In this document: positions 25,891 through 35,556 of the stretch, piece after piece
How positions within the stretch are numbered: the stretch's first letter is position 1
How the letters are laid out: every line of letters starts with the position of its first letter
Assembly: GCA_900551715.1 (NCBI GenBank)
Contig: URXG01000003.1
Span: forward strand, 1-64,000
Direction: 5' to 3'
DNA length: 64,000 nt
Source of the DNA: an uncultured Blautia sp.
GTDB lineage: Bacteria > Bacillota > Clostridia > Lachnospirales > Lachnospiraceae
The notes under the pieces: generated by a model
The model's input: only the letters and a program-made list of their open reading frames with translations
Told to the model about the DNA's origin: nothing
Database searches by the model: none
Translations under genes and position numbers: made by a program

Positions 25891-26310
25891 CTAGTCCTCC
25901 AGACTGCTCAGTACGCGGAATCCGTTGTTTTTCAGAACGTTTTCTGTTACAAACACATCTTCTGCCTGAACGATCATGATAGGAAGACAGTTACCTCTGT
26001 GATAGGATGTGTAAATATAATCCAGATTTACGTTACAGTCACCTAAGACTTTCAGTACTTCATTCAGACCTCCAACCTGGTCTTTCAGATCTACTGCAAT
26101 AACTTCTGTGGTACGGTTCATATAACCGTTCTCATTAAGAAGCTTTTCGGCTTCATCTGCCTTGTCTGTTACCATACGGAACAGGGCAAACTCCGGTGCA
26201 TCAAAGCATGCAAATCCGTAAATATCGATTCCCGCTTCTGCCAGAAGTCCGGTTACCTTCTGAAGGCTTCCTGCTTTATTTTCTACAAAGATAATATTCT
26301 GTTTGATCAT
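25891..26310 (-). CDS. Tandem ACT-domain protein (139 aa)
   Basis: Two ACT domains (about residues 3-68 and 70-137) and nothing else: FVENKAGSLQKVTGLLAEAGIDI opens the first and LKDQVGGLNEVLKVLGDCNV the second. ACT domains bind amino acids. In an operon with azlCD it is a likely sensor of branched-chain amino acid level; whether it touches the permease or a promoter is unknown. Only 27 bp follow nrdD, so it may also be transcribed from the nrdD promoter. Confidence 0.85.
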   Translation of the reverse strand: MIKQNIIFVENKAGSLQKVTGLLAEAGIDIYGFACFDAPEFALFRMVTDKADEAEKLLNENGYMNRTTEVIAVDLKDQVGGLNEVLKVLGDCNVNLDYIYTSYHRGNCLPIMIVQAEDVFVTENVLKNNGFRVLSSLED

Positions 26311-26337
26311 AGTTCTCTCTCCCCTGAGTTTCTTTAT

Positions 26338-28707
26338 CTACAGCTCTTCATCTACGTATTTCTGAATATTGGATGCATTCACATATTTCTTCAGATGCTC
26401 TCCGTCTGTGATCACCAGCGTAGGCGCCTGCATGATACCAAACTGACGTGCCATATCAGGATTCTTCTCTGCATCAATAATCTCCAGATCTTCTCCCTCC
26501 AGCATCTTCTTTGCCATACGACAGTTGGGACAGGTACTGGTGGTAAAAAGATACTTGTGTGTCTCTACCGGCTCTACCTTCACATCATCATCGGTCACAG
26601 TCACCATGCTGGTATGTATCTTCTTGAGAGTGGAATGGCTAATATCATATAAAGTACGGTTCTTGTATTCCTGTGCCTTACCGTCATTCCAGTTCTGTAC
26701 AGGACGGTAATATCCTGTGATACGGCTGTAAACTTCTGCTTTCTTGCCGCATTTTGGACAGGTAAAATGCTCACCGCTGATATATCCATGCTCTCTGCAT
26801 ACAGAGTAAGTAGGAGAAATCGTATAATATGGAAGTCTGTAATTCTCAGCAATCTTGCGAACCAGAGACGCTGCTGCTTTCCAGTCCGGAAGCTTCTCGC
26901 CCAGAAATGCATGGAATACAGTACCTGAGGTATATAATGTCTGCAGCTCATCCTGAATATCCAGTGCATCAAAAATATCAGAACTGAACTCTACCGGGAG
27001 ATGGGAACTGTTGGTATAGTAAGGAGTATCTCCTTTACTTCCTGCTGTACGGATGTCCGGCCAACGTTTACGGTCATGTTTTGCCAGACGGTAAGCTGTG
27101 GACTCTGCCGGTGTTGCCTCCAGGTTAAAGAGCTCGCCCGGATACTGCTCCTGATAATCAGAAAGACGGTTCCGCATATGCTTCAGAACTTCTTTTGTGA
27201 ATTTCTGTGTACGTGAATCTGTCATATCACAGCCAAGCCAGCAGGCATTCAGTCCTGCTTCATTCATTCCTATCAGTCCAATGGTGGAGAAATGATTGTC
27301 GAAGCTTCCCAGATATCTCTTTGTGTATGGATATAAGCCTTCATTCAGAAGCTTGGTGATCACTTCTCGTTTAATGTGAAGAGATCTGGCGGAAATATCC
27401 ATCAGACGGTCCAGCTTACGGTAAAACTCTTCTGGAGATTTGGACTGGTATGCGATACGTGGCATGTTGATGGTAACTACCCCTACAGAACCGGTACTCT
27501 CACCGGAACCAAAGAATCCACCACTCTTTTTGCGGAGTTCACGAAGATCCAGACGAAGACGACAGCACATGCTGCGGATATCACTTGGCTTCATGTCACT
27601 GTTGATATAGTTGGAAAAATATGGTGTGCCATATTTGGCTGTCATTTCAAAAAGAAGGCGGTTATTCTCTGTATCTGACCAGTCAAATTCCTTTGTAATG
27701 GAATAAGTCGGTATGGGATACTGAAAACCACGTCCATTGGCATCACCTTCGATCATGGTCTCGATAAATGCCTTATTGACCATGTCCATTTCTTTCTTGC
27801 AGTCTTTGTATTTGAAGTCCATTTCCTTACCGCCTACAATGGCAGGAAGCTCTGCAAGGTCATCGGGAACAGTCCAGTCCAGTGTGATATTGGAAAATGG
27901 TGCCTGTGTGCCCCATCTGCTTGGAGTATTGACTCCATAAATAAAGGACTCTATACACTTCTTTACTTCTATGTAGCTTAAGTTATCCACCTTTACAAAA
28001 GGTGCAAGGTAAGTATCAAAAGAAGAAAACGCCTGTGCTCCTGCCCATTCGTTCTGCATGATACCAAGGAAATTCACCATCTGGTTACAGAGAACACTTA
28101 AATGTCTGGCAGGTGCGGAAGTGATCTTACCTTCAATGCCGCCCAGACCTTCCTGGATCAGCTGCTTCAGGGACCATCCTGCACAGTATCCTGTCAGCAT
28201 GGAAAGGTCATGGATATGAATATCCGCATTCCTGTGTGCCTCCGCGATCTCATTGTCATAGATCTCAGATAACCAGTAATTAGCTGTAACTGCACCGGAG
28301 TTGCTTAAAATAAGTCCCCCTACAGAATAAGTGACTGTCGAGTTTTCTTTTACTCTCCAGTCTTCTACTTTTACGTAACTGTCTACGATCTCTTTATAGT
28401 CAAGAATGGTGGACTTCATATTGCGGATCTTTTCTCTCTGTTTGCGGTACAGGATATATGCCTTGGCTACATCACTGTAACCAGCCTGGATCAGTACGTT
28501 CTCCACGCTGTCCTGAATGTCCTCTACAGTGACTTTATTATCATGGATCTTGTTCTGGAAATCTGCGGTTACACGAAGCCCCAGAAGATCGATCATATCT
28601 TTACTGTACATCTTTTCTTTGGCATCAAATGCCTTATCTATTGCAGCTGTGATCTTGGACATCTGAAAGTCTGCGATCTGGCCATCTCTCTTTACGACCT
28701 GAAACAT
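26338..28707 (-). CDS. nrdD: Anaerobic ribonucleoside-triphosphate reductase with C-terminal redoxin domain (789 aa)
   Basis: Glycyl-radical enzyme making deoxynucleotides without oxygen. An ATP-cone occupies residues about 1-90, the catalytic barrel about 100-640 (MCCRLRLDLREL, TGSVGVVTINMPRI). A zinc site with a Cys/His cluster and CPKC, then the radical-glycine motif RITGYYRPVQNW near residue 675. The last 75 residues are a glutaredoxin-like domain with a TSTCPNC active site and the cis-proline APT. That fused redoxin suggests reduction by thioredoxin/NADPH rather than formate. The activase gene nrdG is not in this window. Two NrdR boxes lie upstream. The start follows GGGAGG. Confidence 0.93.
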   Translation of the reverse strand: MFQVVKRDGQIADFQMSKITAAIDKAFDAKEKMYSKDMIDLLGLRVTADFQNKIHDNKVTVEDIQDSVENVLIQAGYSDVAKAYILYRKQREKIRNMKSTILDYKEIVDSYVKVEDWRVKENSTVTYSVGGLILSNSGAVTANYWLSEIYDNEIAEAHRNADIHIHDLSMLTGYCAGWSLKQLIQEGLGGIEGKITSAPARHLSVLCNQMVNFLGIMQNEWAGAQAFSSFDTYLAPFVKVDNLSYIEVKKCIESFIYGVNTPSRWGTQAPFSNITLDWTVPDDLAELPAIVGGKEMDFKYKDCKKEMDMVNKAFIETMIEGDANGRGFQYPIPTYSITKEFDWSDTENNRLLFEMTAKYGTPYFSNYINSDMKPSDIRSMCCRLRLDLRELRKKSGGFFGSGESTGSVGVVTINMPRIAYQSKSPEEFYRKLDRLMDISARSLHIKREVITKLLNEGLYPYTKRYLGSFDNHFSTIGLIGMNEAGLNACWLGCDMTDSRTQKFTKEVLKHMRNRLSDYQEQYPGELFNLEATPAESTAYRLAKHDRKRWPDIRTAGSKGDTPYYTNSSHLPVEFSSDIFDALDIQDELQTLYTSGTVFHAFLGEKLPDWKAAASLVRKIAENYRLPYYTISPTYSVCREHGYISGEHFTCPKCGKKAEVYSRITGYYRPVQNWNDGKAQEYKNRTLYDISHSTLKKIHTSMVTVTDDDVKVEPVETHKYLFTTSTCPNCRMAKKMLEGEDLEIIDAEKNPDMARQFGIMQAPTLVITDGEHLKKYVNASNIQKYVDEEL

Positions 28708-28758
28708 CTACTCATTCCTCCCTTGTTTGCTGCACGTTGTCTCAAACGCTGTAGGACT

Positions 28759-28787
28759 ATTGTATCAAACTCTCTATGCTTCGTCAA
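28759..28787 (-). promoter_or_regulatory. Promoter of nrdD
   Basis: TTGACG (28787-28782), 17 bp, TACAAT (28764-28759) on the - strand, about 50 nt before the start codon. Confidence 0.7.
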
Positions 28788-28796
28788 TACGCAAAA

Positions 28797-28843
28797 ACAC
28801 TATATGTTGTGTCCATTTTATTGTACTACAACTATATAGTGTT
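28797..28843. promoter_or_regulatory. Pair of NrdR boxes upstream of nrdD
   Basis: ACACTATATGTTGTGT (28797-28812) and ACAACTATATAGTGTT (28828-28843), each 16 bp and spaced 31 bp start to start (three helical turns). This is the standard tandem operator of NrdR, the ATP-cone repressor of ribonucleotide reductase genes. Confidence 0.9.
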
Positions 28844-28899
28844 TGTATGAAAAAATCTTTTTTGTACGGATTTTCCTCGATTTCAAGCCATTTCCAGGA

Positions 28900-30147
28900 T
28901 TACTCAGGCATTACTTTCCGGAAAATTTCTGCCGGTATCCGTGCCTGGACATAGATTCCATTTTCTTTATATTCTTCTGAAAGAAGGGTGCCATACTCCC
29001 GGATGATCTGGATCTTGCCGGCCTCTCTGTAGTCATATAACTCTTCCAGATATACCTGTCCTTCTGCGAGGATTTTGCCGAGAATATCCTTAAGCTCATC
29101 CAAACCTTCTCCTGTACGTGCAGAACATTTTATTACATAATCTGCCCGCAGATCCCGGATCTGAAGTTCTGGCACTCTGTCCTGCTTGTTCAGAAGGGTA
29201 ATTGTTTTTTTGCCGGTTGCTCCAAGTTCTCTCAGTGTCTCATAAACAATATGCATCTGTACTTCTGCCTGAGGGTTAGATGCATCTACCACATGAATGA
29301 TATAATCTGCATATTTCGCCTCTTCCAGCGTACTTTTGAAAGCTTCTACCAGATGATGAGGCAGCTTGCGGATGAATCCTACTGTATCTGTCAGAAGAAT
29401 CTGCTGTCCGTCTTTCAGTTCCAGCACTCTGGTAGTAGGGTCCAGTGTGGCAAACAGTTTGTCTTCTGCCAAAATCCCTGCACCGGTAAGCTTATTGAGA
29501 AGGGTAGACTTGCCTGCATTCGTATAGCCTACAATAGCAGCCGTCTTAAGGCTACCTCTGGCACGTTTCCCCCGGATCAGGTCTCTGTGCTTCTCCACCT
29601 GCGCAAGTTCTGCCTTCAATGCAGAAATACGGTTGCGGATCAGACGTCTGTCCGTTTCCAGTTTCTTTTCTCCAGGGCCCCTGGTACCGATACCACCACC
29701 CAGTCTGGAAAGAGATTCCCGAAGTCCTACCAGTCTGGCTGCGCGATACCGGAGCTGCGCCAGCTCTACCTGGATCTTACCTTCGCTGGTTACCGCCCTG
29801 TCTGCAAAAATATCCAGAATCAACAGAGTTCTGTCCATGACTTTACAGTCCAGTTCCCGTTCCAGATTGTTCATCTGTGCAGGAGAAAGCTCATCGTCAC
29901 AGATCACTCCATTGGCATCCACAGCTCTCATAAGAGCTGCGACCTCTTCAATCTTACCTTTTCCTATATAGGTACCTGGATGAACAGCTTCTCTGTTCTG
30001 GATCACTTTGCCCACAGTCACTGCACCTGCAGTACGGGCAAGTTCTTCCAGCTCATCCAGAGAAGCTGCCACATCTTCATCCTCACCTGTCTGAACACCG
30101 ATGAGGATGACTCTTTCTTCTATTTCTTTAAAATCATAAAACTGCAT
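28900..30147 (-). CDS. hflX: GTPase HflX (415 aa)
   Basis: Ribosome-splitting GTPase. N-terminal HflX domain (about 1-185, including GTYIGKGKIEEV and GGIGTRGPGEKKLE) then a G domain: G1 GYTNAGKSTLL, G3 DTVGF, G4 NKQD, and RKLPHHLVEAFKSTLEE. Start after TAGGAGA. 8 nt downstream of the TPR lipoprotein; last gene of a long leftward series. Confidence 0.95.
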   Translation of the reverse strand: MQFYDFKEIEERVILIGVQTGEDEDVAASLDELEELARTAGAVTVGKVIQNREAVHPGTYIGKGKIEEVAALMRAVDANGVICDDELSPAQMNNLERELDCKVMDRTLLILDIFADRAVTSEGKIQVELAQLRYRAARLVGLRESLSRLGGGIGTRGPGEKKLETDRRLIRNRISALKAELAQVEKHRDLIRGKRARGSLKTAAIVGYTNAGKSTLLNKLTGAGILAEDKLFATLDPTTRVLELKDGQQILLTDTVGFIRKLPHHLVEAFKSTLEEAKYADYIIHVVDASNPQAEVQMHIVYETLRELGATGKKTITLLNKQDRVPELQIRDLRADYVIKCSARTGEGLDELKDILGKILAEGQVYLEELYDYREAGKIQIIREYGTLLSEEYKENGIYVQARIPAEIFRKVMPE

Positions 30148-30155
30148 ACCGTCTC

Positions 30156-31208
30156 CTAATTCACACGTGACTGAAGAAATGTCAGTTCTTTTGCTGCTGT
30201 TTCATCTGTTGGGAACATTTTGACATATTCCTCGGTTTTTGATAATGCAGTTGCAAAATCCAGCTTTTTCTCATAAACTGCAATCTCATTAAAAAGAAGA
30301 TCCTGCATTTCATCTGTGGAAGCATCACTTAAACCTGCGGTGATATTTTCGAGGGCACTGTCGTAAGAGCCATCTGCAATATCACAGAGCGCCAGCCCAT
30401 TGTAACCTCTGGCAGGATCACTGCCTTCCGCATCCACATACTGCTGATACATGGATCTGGCATTGGCAGTATCTCCCTGTGCCATATAGACGCTTCCCAG
30501 AAGAAGCATTCCCTCTGTACTCTTCTTGCTGACTGCTTCTGTCAGCTCTTTCTGAGCGTTTTTGTAGTCTTCCATGTAATAATAGACCTGACCTCTGCTG
30601 CAGTGATCCTCTGCACTTTTGGCTTCTGTCTGAAGGGCTGCTTCCAGATAACGGGTACCATCGGCTTCCATATCATGCTGAAGATATGCCTCATAAATCT
30701 GGATTGCCATGTCATAGGTAGGTTCCTCGCTGTAAGCCTCTGTAAAGTCAGAAGAAGCCTCATCATAAGAATCCATAGCCAGTGCCACACATCCTGTCAG
30801 ATAATAGGTATTTCCATCCATGGAATAATCAGATGCCAGAGTCTGACAATCTGCCATAGCCCCTTCATAATCCTCTGCTTCCAGCTGGGCAGTTGCTCTG
30901 TAAGACAGAATATCTTTTTTCAGAGACTTGCTGATTTTGTCTTCTTTCAGAGCACTGGTAAAATAATCTGCTGCTTCCTGGTAGTTTCCAAGATGCAATT
31001 TGGCAATTCCTGCTCCTCTGAAAGACTCTGCTGTTTTGTATTCAGCCTTTGCCGATGCTTCATAACCGGTCAGTGCATCATCATAAATCCCATCTTCCAG
31101 ATCCTGTGCTGCCTGATTGTATGTTTTTTTTGCTTCGCTGTTGCAGCCTGAAAGGAACAGTATCCCTGTACAGGCCGCCAGCATCCATAGGATTCGTTTA
31201 TTTTTCAT
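30156..31208 (-). CDS. Tetratricopeptide-repeat lipoprotein (350 aa)
   Basis: Lipobox SGCN (Cys22) indicates a membrane-anchored outward-facing protein. Most of the rest is about eight helical TPR motifs (for example LHLGNYQEAADYFTSALKE and YMEDYKNAQKELTEAV). A scaffold or assembly role is typical; no partner can be named. RBS AAAGGA. Sits between glmM and hflX with short spacing. Confidence 0.85.
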   Translation of the reverse strand: MKNKRILWMLAACTGILFLSGCNSEAKKTYNQAAQDLEDGIYDDALTGYEASAKAEYKTAESFRGAGIAKLHLGNYQEAADYFTSALKEDKISKSLKKDILSYRATAQLEAEDYEGAMADCQTLASDYSMDGNTYYLTGCVALAMDSYDEASSDFTEAYSEEPTYDMAIQIYEAYLQHDMEADGTRYLEAALQTEAKSAEDHCSRGQVYYYMEDYKNAQKELTEAVSKKSTEGMLLLGSVYMAQGDTANARSMYQQYVDAEGSDPARGYNGLALCDIADGSYDSALENITAGLSDASTDEMQDLLFNEIAVYEKKLDFATALSKTEEYVKMFPTDETAAKELTFLQSRVN

Positions 31209-31269
31209 TGATGTCCTTTATTGCGTTATTCTGTGATATATACGGAACATTCCGTACTTTATGGTATCG

Positions 31270-32616
31270 TTATTCTACGATAAGTCCCTCATTTTCCATT
31301 ACTTTGATCACATTATTCACATGTTCTGCACAGATATCCTGGGTTCCTGCCTCTACCATTACCCGGATCACAGGCTCTGTACCACTTTCTCTTACAAGGA
31401 TACGTCCCTCTGTGCCAAGAGCTCTGGCAGCTGCCTGTACAGCTTCTACTACCTTGGGATTCTCCCTGGCAGTTTTCTTGTCAGCTACCCTTACGTTTCT
31501 AAGAAGCTGAGGATACACAACCATTTCTTTTGCCAGATCACAGAGTGTGGATTTCTTTTCCACACAGGCTTCCATGATCATAAGGGAAGTCAGGATACCG
31601 TCACCGGTTGCAGCATAACGGCTGAAAATAATATGACCGGACTGTTCTCCACCAAGACTGTAGTTGTTCTCCATCATGTTTTCGGCAACATACTTATCGC
31701 CTACTGCTGTCTGCTCATAACTGATTCCTTCTTTTTCCAGGGCTTTGTAAAGCCCCATATTGGACATGATAGTGGTTACTACCGTGTTACCACGTAATTT
31801 GCCCTGATCTCTCAGATATTTACCGCATACATACATGATCTTGTCACCATCGATAATATTGCCTCTGTGGTCAACAGCAATACAGCGGTCTGCATCACCG
31901 TCATAGGCGAATCCCACATCCAGACCATTATCCACTACATATTTCTGAAGAACTTCGATATGTGTGGAACCACAGTTGGTGTTGATATTGGTTCCGTTTG
32001 GATCATTATTGATCACATAAGTCTTGGCTCTCAGTGCATCAAAAACACTTTTGGCGATATTGGATGCACTTCCGTTGGAGCAGTCCAGACCTACTTTAAG
32101 GTTCTTAAAATCACAACTTGGAATGGAAATCAGATGGCCGATGTAACGGTTACGTCCGGATACAAAATCCACAGTACGTCCGATGTCCTCACCTGTTGCA
32201 TAAGGAAGCTGTTCCAGTCTCCCATCCAGATAAGCCTCGATCCTCGCTTCGATCTCTGCCTCAATCTTCTGCCCGTTGCCGTTGAGAAGCTTGATACCGT
32301 TATCATAAAATGGATTGTGGCTGGCAGAGATCATAATGCCACAGTCAAAATCTTCTGTACGAACTACATAAGAAACACTGGGTGTTGTAGTTACATGAAG
32401 AAGATATGCGTCTGCTCCTGATGCTGTAAGACCTGCAACCAGTGCATATTCAAACATATAACTGCTGCGTCTTGTATCTTTTCCGATTACGATCTTTGCC
32501 TTATGGTCACGACCATAATACCAGCCTACATAACGTCCTACCTGAAATGCATGATCTACTGTCAGCTTTACATTGGCTTCTCCACGAAAACCGTCTGTTC
32601 CAAAATATTTACCCAT
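31270..32616 (-). CDS. glmM: Phosphohexomutase, phosphoglucosamine mutase-like (448 aa)
   Basis: Alpha-D-phosphohexomutase with the four-domain fold: active-site serine loop ISASHNPFYDNGIK (about residue 102), metal loop DGDADRC, sugar loop GGEQSGHI and phosphate loop RESGTEPVIRVM. These match GlmM (glucosamine-6-P to glucosamine-1-P, cell wall precursor). Full length. The neighbouring nucleotidyltransferase, 28 bp upstream, suggests a pathway to a nucleotide sugar. Confidence 0.9.
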   Translation of the reverse strand: MGKYFGTDGFRGEANVKLTVDHAFQVGRYVGWYYGRDHKAKIVIGKDTRRSSYMFEYALVAGLTASGADAYLLHVTTTPSVSYVVRTEDFDCGIMISASHNPFYDNGIKLLNGNGQKIEAEIEARIEAYLDGRLEQLPYATGEDIGRTVDFVSGRNRYIGHLISIPSCDFKNLKVGLDCSNGSASNIAKSVFDALRAKTYVINNDPNGTNINTNCGSTHIEVLQKYVVDNGLDVGFAYDGDADRCIAVDHRGNIIDGDKIMYVCGKYLRDQGKLRGNTVVTTIMSNMGLYKALEKEGISYEQTAVGDKYVAENMMENNYSLGGEQSGHIIFSRYAATGDGILTSLMIMEACVEKKSTLCDLAKEMVVYPQLLRNVRVADKKTARENPKVVEAVQAAARALGTEGRILVRESGTEPVIRVMVEAGTQDICAEHVNNVIKVMENEGLIVE

Positions 32617-32643
32617 TATGTCCTCCTTATGACCCTGATGTCT

Positions 32644-33561
32644 TTATTTATAAAGGTTTGAAGGATACACTCCTTCTTCTACAAGTTTTTTGAAGGCTTC
32701 TGTAACGGATGCCTTATCTTCCTGGTAAGTTACACCGAACCAGGTATCTTTGGTTTCCAGTACATCTACTTTGGCCTTACCTGCTTTAATCAGCTGATCG
32801 ATCATTTCCGGAAGAAGATATTCTTTTTTGATCTCGCCTTCTTTTACTCCCTGAAGGAATTCTACGAAACCTTTCTTCAGTGTATCCATAAATGCCGGTG
32901 TCAGTCCCCACATGTTCATGGAAACAAGGTCTTTTACATTGAGAGTAACCACTTCGCCGCCTTCCGGTCTTGATTCTGCACCATCTGCTGTTTTGTAGAT
33001 ATCGTGTGTTTCTGTTACACCTGTCAGGGCACCGTTTTCGATATGGCACACACCTCTGGTAACACTTCCATTATCACTTAAAGTATTTCCAAGGCGGAAT
33101 CCGGCCATGCAGATATGAAGAATCCCATCATCCGGCTGTTCCTGTACCAGATAATCATGTACTTTTACATAGGCTTCTTTGCCATAGTAATCATCTGCAT
33201 TGATAACCATAAATGGCTCAGAAAGTACGGATTCTGCTGCAAGTACAGCCTGACCTGTTCCCCATGGTTTGGTACGGTCTGCCGGACAGGTGAATCCATC
33301 CGGAAGATCATCCAGTGCCTGGAATGCGTAAGCTACTTCTGTGATTTTTTCGATACGGTTTCCGATTACCTGACGGAATTCCTCTTCCAGGTCTTTGCGG
33401 ATGATAAATACTACTTTATTGAATCCTGCTTCCAGTGCATCATGAATGGAATAGTCCATAATGATCTCTCCATTCGGTCCTACCGGTGCAAGCTGTTTGA
33501 TTCCTTTACCAAAGCGGCTGCCAATACCTGCTGCCATGATTACAAGTGCTGTCTTTTTCAT
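32644..33561 (-). CDS. Sugar-phosphate nucleotidyltransferase family protein (305 aa)
   Basis: NTP-transferase fold with an N-terminal nucleotide loop MAAGIGSRFGKGIKQL and the metal-binding NADDYYG. The C-terminus lacks a left-handed-helix acyltransferase domain, so it is not a bifunctional GlmU. Start at 33561 is chosen for GGGAGG 6 nt upstream; the frame extends 9 codons further. The substrate (glucose-1-P, mannose-1-P or other) cannot be assigned. It lies between prfA and glmM. Confidence 0.82.
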   Translation of the reverse strand: MKKTALVIMAAGIGSRFGKGIKQLAPVGPNGEIIMDYSIHDALEAGFNKVVFIIRKDLEEEFRQVIGNRIEKITEVAYAFQALDDLPDGFTCPADRTKPWGTGQAVLAAESVLSEPFMVINADDYYGKEAYVKVHDYLVQEQPDDGILHICMAGFRLGNTLSDNGSVTRGVCHIENGALTGVTETHDIYKTADGAESRPEGGEVVTLNVKDLVSMNMWGLTPAFMDTLKKGFVEFLQGVKEGEIKKEYLLPEMIDQLIKAGKAKVDVLETKDTWFGVTYQEDKASVTEAFKKLVEEGVYPSNLYK

Positions 33562-33595
33562 AAAAATGCCTCCCTGTTCTTCTTTCATACTTTTG

Positions 33596-34672
33596 TTATT
33601 CTTCTTCGTTCAGTGAACTTAATTTTGCTGCCTGATCTGCGGCGATCAGACTGTCGATGATTTCCTCCAGATCTCCTCCGAGAATGCTGTCCAGTCTGTG
33701 AAGTGTCAGCTTGATCCTGTGGTCTGTTACACGTCCCTGTGGGAAATTGTAGGTACGGATCTTTTCGGAACGGTCACCTGTACCGATCTGGCTTCTTCTG
33801 GCCTCTGCCTCCGCGTCATGCTGCTTTGCCAATTCCATTTCGTAGAGACGGGCGCGAAGTACTTTCAGTGCTTTGTCTTTATTCTTAAGCTGTGACTTTT
33901 CATCCTGGCAGGAAATAACGATTCCTGTGGGGATATGTGTCAGACGTACGGCAGAGTCTGTAGTATTGACACACTGGCCACCATTTCCGGATGCCCGGAA
34001 AACATCGAACTTACAGTCATTCATATCCAGATGGAAATCAATCTCTTCTGCCTCCGGCATAATGGCAACTGTACAGGTAGAGGTATGAATACGTCCACCT
34101 GACTCTGTTTCCGGAACACGCTGTACTCTGTGTACACCGCTTTCGTATTTCAGTCTGGAGTAGGCACCATTACCCTGGATCATAAAAGTAACTTCCTTAA
34201 ATCCTCCAATACCGTTCTCATTCAGACTGATCATCTCTGTTTTCCAGCGGTGGCTTTCTGCATACTTCACATACATACGGTAGATCTCCGCTGCAAAAAG
34301 AGCAGCTTCATCACCGCCTGCGCCGGCACGAATCTCAACAATTACGTTTTTGCTGTCATTGGGATCCTTTGGAAGAAGAAGGATCTTCAGCTGCTGTTCC
34401 AGCTCCTCTACACGCTTCTTTGCATCAGAAAGTTCTTCTTTCAACATTTCACGCATTTCTTCGTCTTTTTCTTCTTCCAGCATGGACAGGCTGTCCTGAA
34501 TGGTTTCTTTGTTTTCTTTGTATTCTTTGTAAGTGTCTACCAGTGGCTGGAGTTCACTTTGTTCTTTCATCAGTTTCTGAAAACGCACCTGATTGTCTGT
34601 AACGCCTGGCTCTCCCAGCTCATTCAGCACTTCTTCAAAGCGCACCAGCAGATCTTCTAATTTATCAAACAT
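33596..34672 (-). CDS. prfA: Peptide chain release factor 1 (358 aa)
   Basis: Terminates translation at UAA/UAG. The peptidyl-transferase motif GGQ is in [16 protein letters not shown], with [11 protein letters not shown] preceding it. Full length. 2 nt after prmC, whose product methylates the GGQ glutamine. Confidence 0.97.
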   Translation of the reverse strand: MFDKLEDLLVRFEEVLNELGEPGVTDNQVRFQKLMKEQSELQPLVDTYKEYKENKETIQDSLSMLEEEKDEEMREMLKEELSDAKKRVEELEQQLKILLLPKDPNDSKNVIVEIRAGAGGDEAALFAAEIYRMYVKYAESHRWKTEMISLNENGIGGFKEVTFMIQGNGAYSRLKYESGVHRVQRVPETESGGRIHTSTCTVAIMPEAEEIDFHLDMNDCKFDVFRASGNGGQCVNTTDSAVRLTHIPTGIVISCQDEKSQLKNKDKALKVLRARLYEMELAKQHDAEAEARRSQIGTGDRSEKIRTYNFPQGRVTDHRIKLTLHRLDSILGGDLEEIIDSLIAADQAAKLSSLNEEE

Positions 34673-34674
34673 GG

Positions 34675-35556
34675 TTATTCCTCCTGTTTTTTCTGTCCAA
34701 GTACAACCCGGTCAAGTCCTGCCAGGTCCTTCTTTACCGCTATATTGGAAAAATCATTGGTCCTCATTATCCGGGAAACTGCCTCTCCCTGGTCACAGCC
34801 AATCTCATACAGAAGCCATCCGCCTGGCTTCAGATATCTGAGAGCTTCTTCAGTGATCCTGCGGTAGAAGTACAGACCATCTTCCTTTCCGTCCAGTGCA
34901 AGAACAGGATCATGAAGACGTACTTCATCCATCAACTGCTGAATATCCGCTGTTGGTATATAAGGCGGATTCGAAATAAGCATATCATATTCCATCGGAT
35001 GTTTGCTACTGTTTTTCTGAAAATATTCTCCGGAAAATGTATCACTTTTTACTAATAATGCCCGTTCTTCCAGATGAAGATTCTTTCTGTTCTTCTCTGC
35101 CACTGCAAGAGCTCCTTCAGAAATATCCACACCTGTACCATGGGCATCCTCTTTTTCCATAAGGATACTCAGGAGAAGGCAGCCGGAACCTGTACACATA
35201 TCCAGTATTTCCGGTGACCTTTTGTCAGTCAGGAGCCGCAGTGCTTCTTCTGCCAGGATCTCTGTATCCTGTCTGGGGATCAGCACCCGTTCATCCACAT
35301 CAAATTCATAGCCCATAAAATATGCCTTACCTGTAAGATGCTGTAACGGGATCCTTTTTGCTCTCCGGGTACATAATTCTCTGTAACGGTCTGCTATCTC
35401 CTGCTCCGGCTTCTGGTCATCATGTGCATAATACCAGGCTCTGGTAATACCGGCTGTATATTCCAGAAGGAGCCAGGCATCTAACCTGGCTTCTTCTATC
35501 CCACCATTTATCAGGATCTGAGTTCCTTCCTTCAGCAATTCCTTAAATGTTTTCAT
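34675..35556 (-). CDS. prmC: Release factor glutamine methyltransferase (293 aa)
   Basis: SAM-dependent N5-glutamine methyltransferase acting on release factors. Helical N-domain, then motif [15 protein letters not shown] and catalytic SNPPYIP. Start at 35556 follows AGAGGA and overlaps the DUF1385 gene by 14 nt; a longer start at 35577 lacks a site. Conserved operon partner of prfA. Confidence 0.95.
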   Translation of the reverse strand: MKTFKELLKEGTQILINGGIEEARLDAWLLLEYTAGITRAWYYAHDDQKPEQEIADRYRELCTRRAKRIPLQHLTGKAYFMGYEFDVDERVLIPRQDTEILAEEALRLLTDKRSPEILDMCTGSGCLLLSILMEKEDAHGTGVDISEGALAVAEKNRKNLHLEERALLVKSDTFSGEYFQKNSSKHPMEYDMLISNPPYIPTADIQQLMDEVRLHDPVLALDGKEDGLYFYRRITEEALRYLKPGGWLLYEIGCDQGEAVSRIMRTNDFSNIAVKKDLAGLDRVVLGQKKQEE

